Part shown: piece by piece, positions 8,708-16,978 of the stretch
How positions within the stretch are numbered: the stretch's first letter is position 1
Layout of the letters: each line of letters starts with the position of its first letter
NCBI RefSeq assembly: GCF_004216555.1
Contig: NZ_SGWQ01000003.1
Coordinates: 110,146 to 174,145 of the forward strand
Origin: Herbihabitans rhizosphaerae
Lineage (GTDB): Bacteria; Actinomycetota; Actinomycetes; Mycobacteriales; Pseudonocardiaceae
Direction of reading: 5' to 3'
DNA: 64,000 nt
The notes under the pieces: model-generated
The model's database searches: none
Seen by the model: only the letters and a program-made list of their open reading frames with translations
Told to the model about the DNA's origin: nothing
Position numbers and translations under genes: made by a program

Positions 8708-10185
8708 GCACGCAGTTCGACGCCGTCGTCATCGGAGCCGGGTTCGGCGGCATGGGCGCGGCGATCCAGTTGCGCCGGCTCGGCTACGACAACCTGCTGA
8801 TCGTGGACCGCGAGTCCGACCTCGGCGGCACCTGGCACGTCAACCGCTACCCCGGGCTGGCCGTGGACATCCCGTCGGCCACCTACTCGTACTCCTTCGA
8901 GCCGAACCCGAACTGGTCGCGCCTGTTCGCGCCGGGCGCGGAATTGAAGCGATACGCCACGCACGTCGCCGACAAGTACGACCTGCGCCGCCACATGCGC
9001 TTCGACACCGCCGTCACCGGCGCGGTGTGGAACGAGGAACGGGCGCACTGGGCGGTGTCGTTCGACGGCGGCGACCAGGTCACCGCGAAGTACCTGCTCG
9101 CCGCGACCGGCTTCCTGTCGCAGCCGAAGACGCCGGACATCGAGGGCATCGACTCCTTCGCGGGCAAGATCATCCACACCACCGCGTGGGACGACGACTA
9201 CGACCTCACCGGCAAGCGGGCCGCGGTGATCGGCACCGGCGCGACCGGCGTGCAGCTCATTCCGGAGGTCGCCAAGAAGGTCTCGGAACTGACCGTCTAT
9301 CAGCGGACACCCATCTGGGTGAGCCCGAAAGTGGACTTCACGGTGCCGAAGGCTGTCCGGCGCCTGTACGCCGCGCTCCCGTTCACCCAGCGGATCGCGC
9401 GCTTGGCCGGCACCGCGTTCCTCGAGCTCCTGATGGTCACCGGCGTGCTGCACTACCGGCAGATGCCGCTGGCGAACAAGCTCGGCGAGCGCTTGTGCCG
9501 GAGGCATCTGGCCCGCCAGGTGCCCGACAGGGAACTGCGCCGCAAGCTGCTGCCCGACTACTCGTTCGGCTGCAAGCGGCCGACGGTGTCCAACGAGTAC
9601 TACCCGACGTTCACCAAGGACCACGTGCACCTGGAGACGACGTCGATCAGCCACGTGGACGCGAAGGGGATCGTCACCGAGGACGGCGACCGGCGCGACA
9701 TCGACGTGCTGCTGCTGGCCACCGGGTTCGACCTGTGGCAGGTCAACTTCCCGGCGATCGAGATCATCGGCCGGGACGGGCGCGACCTCGGGAAGTGGTG
9801 GCGGGACAACAGGTTCCAGGCCTACGAGGGCATCACGGTGCCGCGCTTCCCGAACCTGCTGTCGCTGAACAGCCCATACTCCTATTCCGGACTGTCGTAC
9901 TTCACCACGATCGAGTCGCAGATGAAGCACATGGACCGGCTGTTCACGTCGATGAAGCGGCGCGGGGCGGACGTGTTCGAGGTGACCGAGCGCGCCAACG
10001 ACGAGTTCCTCGCCAGGATGACCGAGAAGGTCGGCGACTCGATTTTCGCGCTCGGCGAGTGCGGCACGGCGCGCAGCTACTACTTCAACCAGCACGGCGA
10101 GGCGGTGCTGCTGCGCCCGACGTCCACGGTCAACGCGTTCCGCGAAGCGAGCCGGTTCCCGGTGGAGGACTACGCATATGCGTGA
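8704..10185 (+). CDS. Class B flavin monooxygenase, Baeyer-Villiger type
   Basis: The 493-residue protein has an FAD Rossmann motif GAGFGGMGAA (about 11-20), a GGTWHVNRYPG segment, and a second nucleotide motif GTGATGV near 178. The Baeyer-Villiger fingerprint FxGxxxHTxxWD is intact as FAGKIIHTTAWD (about 152-163). It should insert oxygen next to a ketone using NADPH and O2. It is the last gene of the patatin-SDR operon, so ketone from the SDR, ester from this enzyme and hydrolysis by the patatin form a plausible sequence; the substrate is unknown. Confidence 0.9.
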   Translation: MSTQFDAVVIGAGFGGMGAAIQLRRLGYDNLLIVDRESDLGGTWHVNRYPGLAVDIPSATYSYSFEPNPNWSRLFAPGAELKRYATHVADKYDLRRHMRFDTAVTGAVWNEERAHWAVSFDGGDQVTAKYLLAATGFLSQPKTPDIEGIDSFAGKIIHTTAWDDDYDLTGKRAAVIGTGATGVQLIPEVAKKVSELTVYQRTPIWVSPKVDFTVPKAVRRLYAALPFTQRIARLAGTAFLELLMVTGVLHYRQMPLANKLGERLCRRHLARQVPDRELRRKLLPDYSFGCKRPTVSNEYYPTFTKDHVHLETTSISHVDAKGIVTEDGDRRDIDVLLLATGFDLWQVNFPAIEIIGRDGRDLGKWWRDNRFQAYEGITVPRFPNLLSLNSPYSYSGLSYFTTIESQMKHMDRLFTSMKRRGADVFEVTERANDEFLARMTEKVGDSIFALGECGTARSYYFNQHGEAVLLRPTSTVNAFREASRFPVEDYAYA

Positions 10186-10244
10186 CCCCGCGCGGGCACG
10201 GCTTGATTGAGGTGCGTAAACTACGTGAGTTGCCTCGGCGAGGG

Positions 10245-10264
10245 CAGGCGTCACGCCTGGCGTG
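10245..10264. other. Overlapping palindromes between the monooxygenase gene and rplY
   Basis: CAGGCGTCACGCCTG (10245-10259) and CACGCCTGGCGTG (10252-10264) share the CACGCCTG segment, so the two hairpins are mutually exclusive. They lie about 120 bp before rplY. They may be a weak terminator for the upstream operon or a leader structure of rplY. Nothing else is recognised in 10186-10385. Confidence 0.3.
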
Positions 10265-10385
10265 ATCGACGCGGCGGTGTGTCAATGCCGCGCGTGTTCT
10301 GTGTCCGCGCCCCCGCCGCCGCGACCACCCCGCAGCAGAAGAAGACGCCGCCCCAGCGCCTCAAGATCGCAAGGAGAGCATCACC

Positions 10386-11030
10386 GTGTCCGAGGTACGA
10401 CTCGCCGTCGAGCCGCGCACCGAGTTCGGCAAAGGCGCCGCGCGCCGCACCCGCCGCGCCGGCAAGATTCCCGCGGTGCTCTACGGCCACGGCTCCGACC
10501 CCAGGCACCTGTCGCTGCCGGCGCTGGAATTCGCCCGCGTCGTGCGCCAGCACGGGCTCAACGCCGTACTCACCCTCGAGGTGGGCGGCGGTGACAAGGA
10601 GCTGGCCCTGACCAAGACGGTCACCACGCACCCGCTGAAGAACTACATCGAGCACGTCGACCTGCTGCTGGTGCGCCGCGGCGAGAAGGTCACCGTGGAG
10701 ATCCCGATCATCCTCACCGGCGAGGCCGCCAACGGCACGCTGGTCAACCAGGACCTGTCCACGCTGCTGATCGAGGTCGAGGCGCTGCACATCCCCGACC
10801 AGGTCGAGGTGTCCATCGAGGAGGCCGAGGTCGGCACGCAGATCCTGGCCAGCCAGGTCACCCTGCCGCCGGGCTCCGTCCTGGCCACCGACCCCGAGGC
10901 GCTGGTGGTCGCGGTGAACGCCGCACCGACCGCCGAGCAGCTCGAGGCCGAGTCCGACGCCGAGGGCGCCGGTATCGTCGAGGACGCGCCCGACAGCGAG
11001 ACCGCCGAGAACGGGTCCGCCGAGGGCTGA
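10386..11030 (+). CDS. rplY: Ribosomal protein bL25 (Ctc-type)
   Basis: The 214-residue protein binds 5S rRNA in the large subunit. The N-terminal L25 domain (LAVEPRTEFGKGAARRTRRAGKIPAVLYG at about 6-34) is followed by the TL5/Ctc extension (about 95-190) and an acidic tail rich in Glu and Asp. This long form is normal for actinobacteria. The start is GTG with AAGGAG upstream. It precedes pth, as in mycobacteria. Confidence 0.96.
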   Translation: MSEVRLAVEPRTEFGKGAARRTRRAGKIPAVLYGHGSDPRHLSLPALEFARVVRQHGLNAVLTLEVGGGDKELALTKTVTTHPLKNYIEHVDLLLVRRGEKVTVEIPIILTGEAANGTLVNQDLSTLLIEVEALHIPDQVEVSIEEAEVGTQILASQVTLPPGSVLATDPEALVVAVNAAPTAEQLEAESDAEGAGIVEDAPDSETAENGSAEG

Positions 11031-11043
11031 CGCCGCGCTACCG

Positions 11044-11083
11044 TGCGCCCTGCCCCCGACGACACCAGTCGGGGCAGGGCGCA
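11044..11083 (+). terminator. GC-rich hairpin after rplY
   Basis: TGCGCCCTGCCCCCGAC (11044-11060) pairs with GTCGGGGCAGGGCGCA (11068-11083) with a single bulged C and a 7-nt loop. There is no U-tract, which is usual in high-GC actinomycetes. It lies 14 bp past the rplY stop, so pth probably has its own promoter in the next 100 bp. Confidence 0.7.
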
Positions 11084-11186
11084 CGCGCATGTCTGACGCC
11101 CTGGACCACAACGAAAGCCACGCCGAGGTCGGTCGAAAGGCGAGGGCCGCGGATTTTGCCCGAGCTGAACAACACGGGAGTAGCTG

Positions 11187-11771
11187 GTGCCTGAGATCGA
11201 GGGCGAGCCGGTACTGGTGGTCGGGCTCGGCAACCCCGGCCCGCGCTACGTGGGCAACCGGCACAACGCCGGGTTCCTGGTGCTCGACGAGCTGGCCGCG
11301 CGGATCGGCGGGAAGTTCAAGGCGCACAAGGCCAACGCCGAGGTGCTGGAGGGGCGGCTGGCCGGGCGGCGGGTCGCGCTGGCCAAGCCGCGCTCGTTCA
11401 TGAACGTGTCCGGCGGGCCGGTGGTCGGCACGGCGCGCTTCTTCAAGGTCACGCCGGACCGGATGATCGTGGTGCACGACGAGCTGGACATCCCGTACGG
11501 CAGCGTGCGGCTCAAGCTGGGCGGTGGCGAGAACGGCCACAACGGCCTGCGCTCGATCACGAAATCCTTGGGTACCAAGGACTACTACCGAATCCGGTTC
11601 GGCGTCGGCCGCCCACCGGGCCGGATGGACCCGGCCGACTTCGTGCTCCGCGACTTCTCCCCGACCGAGCGCAAGGAGATCGCCTTCGTGATCGACCGCT
11701 GCGCCGACGCCGTCGAGACACTGCTGTCCGGGGGCCTGGAAGCCGCGCAGAACACCTTCCACGTGGATTAA
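11187..11771 (+). CDS. pth: Peptidyl-tRNA hydrolase
   Basis: This 194-residue enzyme frees tRNA from prematurely released peptidyl-tRNA. The family motifs are present: [18 protein letters not shown] (about 13-30) with the catalytic His, [19 protein letters not shown] and GHNGLRSI. The start is GTG with GGGAG upstream. It follows rplY, and the small DivIVA-domain gene starts 10 bp after its stop. Confidence 0.97.
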   Translation: MPEIEGEPVLVVGLGNPGPRYVGNRHNAGFLVLDELAARIGGKFKAHKANAEVLEGRLAGRRVALAKPRSFMNVSGGPVVGTARFFKVTPDRMIVVHDELDIPYGSVRLKLGGGENGHNGLRSITKSLGTKDYYRIRFGVGRPPGRMDPADFVLRDFSPTERKEIAFVIDRCADAVETLLSGGLEAAQNTFHVD

Positions 11772-11781
11772 GCTGCCCGCC

Positions 11782-12045
11782 ATGCCGTTGAACCCGAAGG
11801 AGGTCGCCGGCAAGCGGTTCAGCTCGCCGGTGATCGGCAACCGCGCCTACCGCGAGGACGAGGTGCGCGCGTTCCTGCGCAGGGTCGCCGCCACCATGCG
11901 CGGGCGCGACAAGGTCACCCCGGTCGAGATCACCAGGGTCAGCTTCTCCCGCCCGAAGCGCAACGAGCTCGGGTACTCCGAGGACGAGGTGGACGCCTAC
12001 CTCGAGGACCTCGCCGAGGAACTGTCCCGCCGCAGCCGCACCTGA
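11782..12045 (+). CDS. Small double DivIVA-motif protein
   Basis: The 87-residue protein contains two copies of the N-terminal DivIVA motif, each with F(S)-P-G(Y/N)-Y-ED-EVxxFL/YL character: KRFSSPVIGNRAYREDEVRA (about 10-29) and VSFSRPKRNELGYSEDEVDA (about 53-72). The coiled-coil tail of true DivIVA/Wag31 is absent. Such proteins may bind membranes or interact with polar growth proteins. It lies 10 bp behind pth, without a clear ribosome binding site of its own. The role is unknown. Confidence 0.75.
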   Translation: MPLNPKEVAGKRFSSPVIGNRAYREDEVRAFLRRVAATMRGRDKVTPVEITRVSFSRPKRNELGYSEDEVDAYLEDLAEELSRRSRT

Positions 12046-12066
12046 ACCCGTTGCGCCCCAACGGGT

Positions 12067-13737
12067 TCACCCGATCCGATCGGCCACCTTCTCGCCGGCC
12101 GCGGCACGGCGCAGCTTCCCGGACGGCGTCTTGGGCAGCGTGCCGGCGGGCAGCACCACCACGGCGACCGGCCGCGCGTTGACCGACTCGAACACCCGCG
12201 CGCCGACCTCCTTGACCAGCCGCCGCTCCTGCTCGGCGTCCCCGGCGAGCTTCGACTCGACCACGACGGCGAACCGCTCCCGGCGGGTGCCCGCGTCGAT
12301 CCGCACGGCCACCGCGTTGCCCGCCCGCACACCGTCCACAGTGGACGCGGCGCGCTCGATGTCGGTCGGGTAGATGTTGCGCCCGGCGAGGATGATCACG
12401 TCCTTGGCCCGCCCGCAGATCACGATCTGCCCGTCGGCGAGGTAGCCGAGATCGCCGGTGGCGAGCCAGCCCTCGTCGTCCAAAGTGGACACAGGACCGT
12501 CGACGGTCAGGTACCCGGCGGTCACCGCGGCACCGCGCAGCCGGATCTCGCCGACCTCCCGATCACCGCGCCGGTTTCCTTGCTCGTCAACGATTTCCAC
12601 CTCGAACGAGGGCAGCGGCGGGCCGAGCTTGGCGAACGCGCGGACGTTGCGCTCCGGATCGTCCACATCGGACTCGTCCACCGGAACCGCGCGATTGTTC
12701 TGCTCCAGCTCGTCCGCGTCGATCCGGTCCAGCGTGAGCCCGGTGAACAGCGGCGCGAACGAGATCGCTAGCGTGCCCTCGGCCATGCCGTAGGCGGGGA
12801 ACACGCACTCCGCCGGCATGCCGAACCGCGCGCCGCCGTCGGTGAACGAACGCACCGCCTTCTCATCGATCGGCTCGGCGCCGTTGAGCGCGATCCGCAG
12901 CCGGGACAGGTCGTACACCGCGCCTTCGTCCACATTGGACAGACGGCGGCCGAGCATGGCGTAGGCGAAGTTCGGCGCCGCGGTGATCGTGGCCTGGTAC
13001 CGGCTGATCAGCTCGGCCCACAGCAGCGGCGCGCCGAGGAACTCGATCGGCGTGATCTTCACCAGTTCCACGCCGAGCGTCATCGGAACGGTGAAGAACC
13101 CGACCATGCCCATGTCGTGGAACATCGGCAGCCAGGACACCATGATGTCCTCGGGCAGATCCAACTCCGCGACCGTGGCCATGTCGTCGATGTTGGTGAT
13201 CAGGTTGCCATGGCTGATCCGCACCGCCTTGGGCTCGGCGGTCGAGCCGCTGGTGAGCTGCAGCAGCGCCGGCGCGTCCTCGTCCACCTCGACGAACTCG
13301 GCGAGCGGTTCGCCGCCGTCCAGCGCCGCGAGCGACAGGTAGCCGATGCCGTGCTCCTCCAGGACGGGCGCGACCTGGTCGAACGGAGCGCCGAGCAGGA
13401 CCAGCTTGGAGCCGATCATGCTGAGCACCCGCAGCGTGTCCTGCGCCCACACGGCGAGGTCGGTGCGCGGGGTCGGCTGGTGCAACATCGTGACGCTGCC
13501 GCCGACCAGCCACACGGCCTGCACGGCCGGCCCGATCGCGGCCGGCTCGGCGGCGAGCACCGCCACCGCGTCGTGCTTGCCGACGCCGTGGCTGAGCAGC
13601 GCGCCCGCCGTGCGCCGCGCCTGGTCGTGCACCTCGGCCCAGGTGCGGCGCACCGGCGCGTTCGGCTCTCCGGTGGTGACGCCCCGCTGATCGTCCGCGC
13701 GGGCGGTCGCCAGCAACCTGTCCACAAACCTACTCAT
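12067..13737 (-). CDS. Fatty-acyl-AMP ligase (FadD/Pks16-like)
   Basis: This 556-residue ANL-superfamily enzyme activates a fatty acid as the acyl-adenylate. The A3 loop LTSGSTAEPKAVRISHGN (about 155-172), YGMAEGTL, TGDLGYLADG and the C-terminal PSGKLRRA with the catalytic Lys are present. The TAEPK form of the loop and overall layout resemble acyl-AMP ligases that load polyketide synthases rather than CoA ligases. In mycobacteria the comparable place next to pth is held by the annotated Pks16 gene. It starts 19 bp after the ABC-F gene in the same direction. The acceptor protein is not in the window. Confidence 0.85.
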   Translation of the reverse strand: MSRFVDRLLATARADDQRGVTTGEPNAPVRRTWAEVHDQARRTAGALLSHGVGKHDAVAVLAAEPAAIGPAVQAVWLVGGSVTMLHQPTPRTDLAVWAQDTLRVLSMIGSKLVLLGAPFDQVAPVLEEHGIGYLSLAALDGGEPLAEFVEVDEDAPALLQLTSGSTAEPKAVRISHGNLITNIDDMATVAELDLPEDIMVSWLPMFHDMGMVGFFTVPMTLGVELVKITPIEFLGAPLLWAELISRYQATITAAPNFAYAMLGRRLSNVDEGAVYDLSRLRIALNGAEPIDEKAVRSFTDGGARFGMPAECVFPAYGMAEGTLAISFAPLFTGLTLDRIDADELEQNNRAVPVDESDVDDPERNVRAFAKLGPPLPSFEVEIVDEQGNRRGDREVGEIRLRGAAVTAGYLTVDGPVSTLDDEGWLATGDLGYLADGQIVICGRAKDVIILAGRNIYPTDIERAASTVDGVRAGNAVAVRIDAGTRRERFAVVVESKLAGDAEQERRLVKEVGARVFESVNARPVAVVVLPAGTLPKTPSGKLRRAAAGEKVADRIG

Positions 13738-13756
13738 GAGTTCACCTTATATACGG

Positions 13757-15529
13757 CTATTCAGCGGTATCAGCGACCTCCAGCCACCGTTTTTCCACCT
13801 CATCTTTGTCGGTGATCACCTTGCGCAACTCGGCGTCCAGCTCCATCAGCCGATCGGTGTCGCCTCCCGCGTCGGCCAGCGCGTCGTTCAACTTCGCCTC
13901 GCGCGTGGTCAGGGTGTCCAGCCTGCGCTCCAGCCTGGCCAGTTCCTTCTGCGCGACCCGCCGTTCCGCGGCCGACGACGGAGCGGACTGGACCGCCGGC
14001 TTGGGCGCCGGTGTGGCGAGTTGCTCGGCCCGCCGCCGCAGGTACTGCTCGATGCCGCCGGGCAGATCGGTCACCCGGCCGTCGCCGAACAGCGCCACCA
14101 CCGTGTCGGTCACGCGCTCCAGCAGGTACCGGTCGTGCGACACCACGACCAGGGTGCCCGCCCACGAGTCGAGCAAATCCTCCAACTGCTGCAACGTGTC
14201 GATGTCCAGGTCGTTGGTCGGCTCGTCGAGCAGCAGCACGTTCGGCTCGGACATCAGCAGCCGTGCGAGCTGCAACCTGCGCCGCTCACCGCCGGACAGA
14301 TCGCCGACCGGGGTCCACTGTCGCGCGGCGGGAAACCCGAACTTCTCGGCGAGCTGGGACGCGGTCAGCTCCTGCTTGCCGAGCGTCACCCGGCGCGCGA
14401 TCTCCTCGACCGCCTCCAGCACCCGCAGCTCGGCCGGCAGGTCGTGCAGCTCCTGGGACAGGTACGCCAGCCGCACGGTCTTGCCCTCGACCCGCCGTCC
14501 GCCGTCCGGCTCGCGCTCGCCGGCCAGCAGCCGCAGCAACGTGGTCTTGCCCGAGCCGTTCACGCCGACCAGGCCGACCCGGTCGCCCGGGCCGATCCGC
14601 CAGGTGTAGTCCTCCAGGATCGGCGGGCGGCTGTCCGACGGGATCCGCAGGGTCACGTCCTCCAGCTCGAGCACGATCCGGCCGAGGCGGCGCTTGGCGA
14701 AGGCCAGCAGCTCGACGGTGTCGCGTGGCGGCGGCACGTCGGAGATCAGCTCCTCGGCCGCCTCGATCCGGAACCGCGGCTTGGACGTGCGGGCGGGGGC
14801 ACCGCGGCGCAGCCAGGCCAGTTCCTTGCTGGCGAGGTTGCGGCGCTTCTCCTCCAGGGTGCGCGCCAGCCTCGCCCGCTCGGCACGCGCGTACACCCAG
14901 TCGGCGTAGCCGCCCTCGTAGGACTCCACCTTCCCGCCGACGACCTCCCACGTTCGGGTGCACACGGTGTCGAGGAACCAGCGGTCGTGGGTCACCACCA
15001 CGAGCGCGATCCCGCGGCGCACCAGGTGGTCGGCGAGCCAGGCGATGCCCTCGACGTCGAGGTGGTTGGTCGGCTCGTCGAGCACCACGAGATCCAGTTC
15101 GCGCACGAGTGCCGCGGCCAGTGCCACCCTGCGCCGCTCGCCGCCGGACATCGTGTCCACCGGCGAGTCGAGCCCGAGCGCGGTGATGCCGAGGCCATCG
15201 AGCACGGCACGCGCGCGTGGGTCGGCGGCCCACTCGTGGTCGGCCTGGATGCCGAGCGGGTCAAGCACGGCGTGCCGGACCGTGCCGCCGGGCGGCAGCT
15301 CGGTGCGCTGGGTGACCACGGCCATCCGCAGGTCGCGGGTGCGGCTGACCCGGCCGGAGTCGGGCGGCTCGATGCCGGCCAGCACCTCCAGCAGGGTGGT
15401 CTTGCCGCCGCCGTTGAGCCCGACGACGCCGATCCGGTCGCCGCTGTCCACGCCGAGCGACACGCCGTCCAGCAACGTGCGCACGCCGAAGCTCTTGCTC
15501 ACGACCTCCAGGTTGACCAGGTTGGCCAT
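13757..15529 (-). CDS. ABC-F family ATPase (Uup-like)
   Basis: This 590-residue soluble protein has two ATPase domains: GLNGGGKTT with LSGGERRR in the first, and GVNGSGKTT with DLSGGERRRLQLARLL in the second. An inter-domain linker joins them, and a C-terminal coiled coil (about 520-585) marks the Uup branch. ABC-F proteins act on ribosomes or nucleic acid and have no membrane domain. The start is the inner ATG at 15529, which has AGG 6 nt upstream; a start 5 codons earlier is also open. Its leader contains strong AT-rich hairpins. Translational housekeeping is likelier than antibiotic resistance. Confidence 0.9.
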   Translation of the reverse strand: MANLVNLEVVSKSFGVRTLLDGVSLGVDSGDRIGVVGLNGGGKTTLLEVLAGIEPPDSGRVSRTRDLRMAVVTQRTELPPGGTVRHAVLDPLGIQADHEWAADPRARAVLDGLGITALGLDSPVDTMSGGERRRVALAAALVRELDLVVLDEPTNHLDVEGIAWLADHLVRRGIALVVVTHDRWFLDTVCTRTWEVVGGKVESYEGGYADWVYARAERARLARTLEEKRRNLASKELAWLRRGAPARTSKPRFRIEAAEELISDVPPPRDTVELLAFAKRRLGRIVLELEDVTLRIPSDSRPPILEDYTWRIGPGDRVGLVGVNGSGKTTLLRLLAGEREPDGGRRVEGKTVRLAYLSQELHDLPAELRVLEAVEEIARRVTLGKQELTASQLAEKFGFPAARQWTPVGDLSGGERRRLQLARLLMSEPNVLLLDEPTNDLDIDTLQQLEDLLDSWAGTLVVVSHDRYLLERVTDTVVALFGDGRVTDLPGGIEQYLRRRAEQLATPAPKPAVQSAPSSAAERRVAQKELARLERRLDTLTTREAKLNDALADAGGDTDRLMELDAELRKVITDKDEVEKRWLEVADTAE

Positions 15530-15604
15530 CCGCATCCTCTCCACGCGATTGACGCCGCGAAGACCATCTCAAACGTGCGGCCCGGTCCTCACATCGGCAC
15601 GCAC

Positions 15605-15661
15605 GCTAAAGCTTTCAGAAAAGCTTTAGCGCTAGCTTCACCGATAGCTTTCTCGAAAGCT
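15605..15661 (-). terminator. Two AT-rich hairpins between the ASCH and ABC-F genes
   Basis: GCTAAAGCTTT (15605-15615) pairs with AAAGCTTTAGC (15620-15630), a perfect 11-bp stem. AGCTTTC (15646-15652) pairs with GAAAGCT (15655-15661). They follow the ASCH gene stop by about 45 bp and precede the ABC-F start by 76 bp, so they may terminate the first or attenuate the second. Confidence 0.6.
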
Positions 15662-15704
15662 TTCTGGCGAGCGGATCAGCGGCCGGAGATCACCGCTGGG
15701 GAGA

Positions 15705-16136
15705 TCAGGCTCCGTCGAGTCGCTCGGTCACCCGAAACCGTTGTGCCACAACAACTGTTTCGTCATCCACGGTGAACTCCGGATCATCGAACTCGGCGCG
15801 CACCTCCGGCGAGTGCCAGAACCGCTCGTGCCCCGCGCGCCACTGCGCGACGGTCTCGTACCCCTCGCCCTCGTCGATCGCGTGCGCGAGATCCACATCG
15901 GCCAGCCGGACCAAGCGCACCTCGGTGCACTCGATCACCGCCACCCCGCGCCCGTCCGAGTCGACGACCACCTCACGCTCGCCGACCGTCGGCAGCGGTT
16001 CACCCTCCCGCTCGTACCCCAGCAGCAACGACGACGTGGACGTCTTCGCACCGGACAGGATCGCCGCCACGAGCGTGTCGCGCAGCGGCCCGGGAAACGC
16101 GAACTCCGCGATCGGCAGGTCGGAGTGCTCCGTCAC
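15705..16136 (-). CDS. ASCH-domain protein
   Basis: The 143-residue protein has the ASCH fold signature: a GAKTSTSSLLLGYEREGEPLP segment (about 29-50) with basic and hydroxyl residues in the predicted ligand groove, then strands ending VVAQRFRVTERL. ASCH proteins bind modified nucleosides or RNA. GTG at 16136 overlaps the previous stop as GTGA, a better start than the TTG four codons upstream. It is third in a row after a lipoprotein and a pentapeptide protein. Substrate unknown. Confidence 0.75.
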   Translation of the reverse strand: MTEHSDLPIAEFAFPGPLRDTLVAAILSGAKTSTSSLLLGYEREGEPLPTVGEREVVVDSDGRGVAVIECTEVRLVRLADVDLAHAIDEGEGYETVAQWRAGHERFWHSPEVRAEFDDPEFTVDDETVVVAQRFRVTERLDGA

Positions 16137-16963
16137 GAAGCCGTCCAATGGCTCGGGCGCGTCAACGGCGACGGCAGCAACGTGGCACCGTCCCCGCGCG
16201 CGGCGTTGATCTGGTTCTGGTTGACGAACAGGCTCGTGGACAGGTTCGCGCCGTGCAGCTTCGCCCAGCGCAGCTCCGCGCCGATCAGATCGGCCAGCCG
16301 CAGATCCGCCCCACGAAGATCGGCACCGGTGAGCACCGCACCCCGGAAGTTCGCGCCGCGCAGGTCCGCGCCGGCGAAGTCCCGTCCGGTCAGCAGCGCC
16401 CGTCGGAACTCGCGATCGTCACGCCGCACCTCGGCGCGCACCAACTCGCTCGCCCGCAGCAGCAACGCGTCCACGTCACTCCAGTGCTCGCGCAGGTCGT
16501 AGCCGGCGATGGTGTCCGCGTCCAGGCCGGCCAGCCGCTCGGTCTCCGTACACGCGCCGGCCAACTCCGCGTGCACGGCGGCCGCACCCGGCAGGGCCAG
16601 CGCCTCCGTCAGGCACCACAGCAACTCGTGCAGGTCCCGCATCACGACCAGCGCCGAGCACATCTGCTCGGCCAGCTCCGGCGACTCCGTCCAGTCCCGC
16701 CCGCGGAAGGTCACCTGCACAAGACGCTGCCCGGCACCGAAGCAGTCGTACACCGTGCAGCCGGGATTGCCGTCCTCGCGCAACGTCTCGTGCACCGTGC
16801 ACAGGTGGTCCGGCCCGAGATGGCCGCACGGCGTCCCGGCCGGCTTGCTGAACGAGAAGTCCGGCCCCTCGGGGAGCTTGTAGGCCACACAGCACAGCCC
16901 GGCACAGCGCAGGCAGTCCGCCCGCAGCGTCGCGCGGTCCGTGACAGGAATGACGTCTCCCAA
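16133..16963 (-). CDS. Cys-cluster and pentapeptide-repeat protein
   Basis: This 276-residue protein has two parts. Residues 15-75 contain a CxxCxxxCC cluster (CLRCAGLCC) plus further Cys residues, as in YkgJ-type metal or Fe-S binding proteins. Residues about 195-250 contain tandem pentapeptide repeats of the A(D/N)LRG type, which build a right-handed quadrilateral helix. The joining region is helical. The start looks like TTG at 16963 with a weak GGGAA site, 15 bp after the lipoprotein gene. Function unknown; pentapeptide helices can mimic DNA, but there is no gyrase context here. Confidence 0.7.
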   Translation of the reverse strand: MGDVIPVTDRATLRADCLRCAGLCCVAYKLPEGPDFSFSKPAGTPCGHLGPDHLCTVHETLREDGNPGCTVYDCFGAGQRLVQVTFRGRDWTESPELAEQMCSALVVMRDLHELLWCLTEALALPGAAAVHAELAGACTETERLAGLDADTIAGYDLREHWSDVDALLLRASELVRAEVRRDDREFRRALLTGRDFAGADLRGANFRGAVLTGADLRGADLRLADLIGAELRWAKLHGANLSTSLFVNQNQINAARGDGATLLPSPLTRPSHWTAS

Positions 16964-16978
16964 CCGGAGTTCCCAGCG

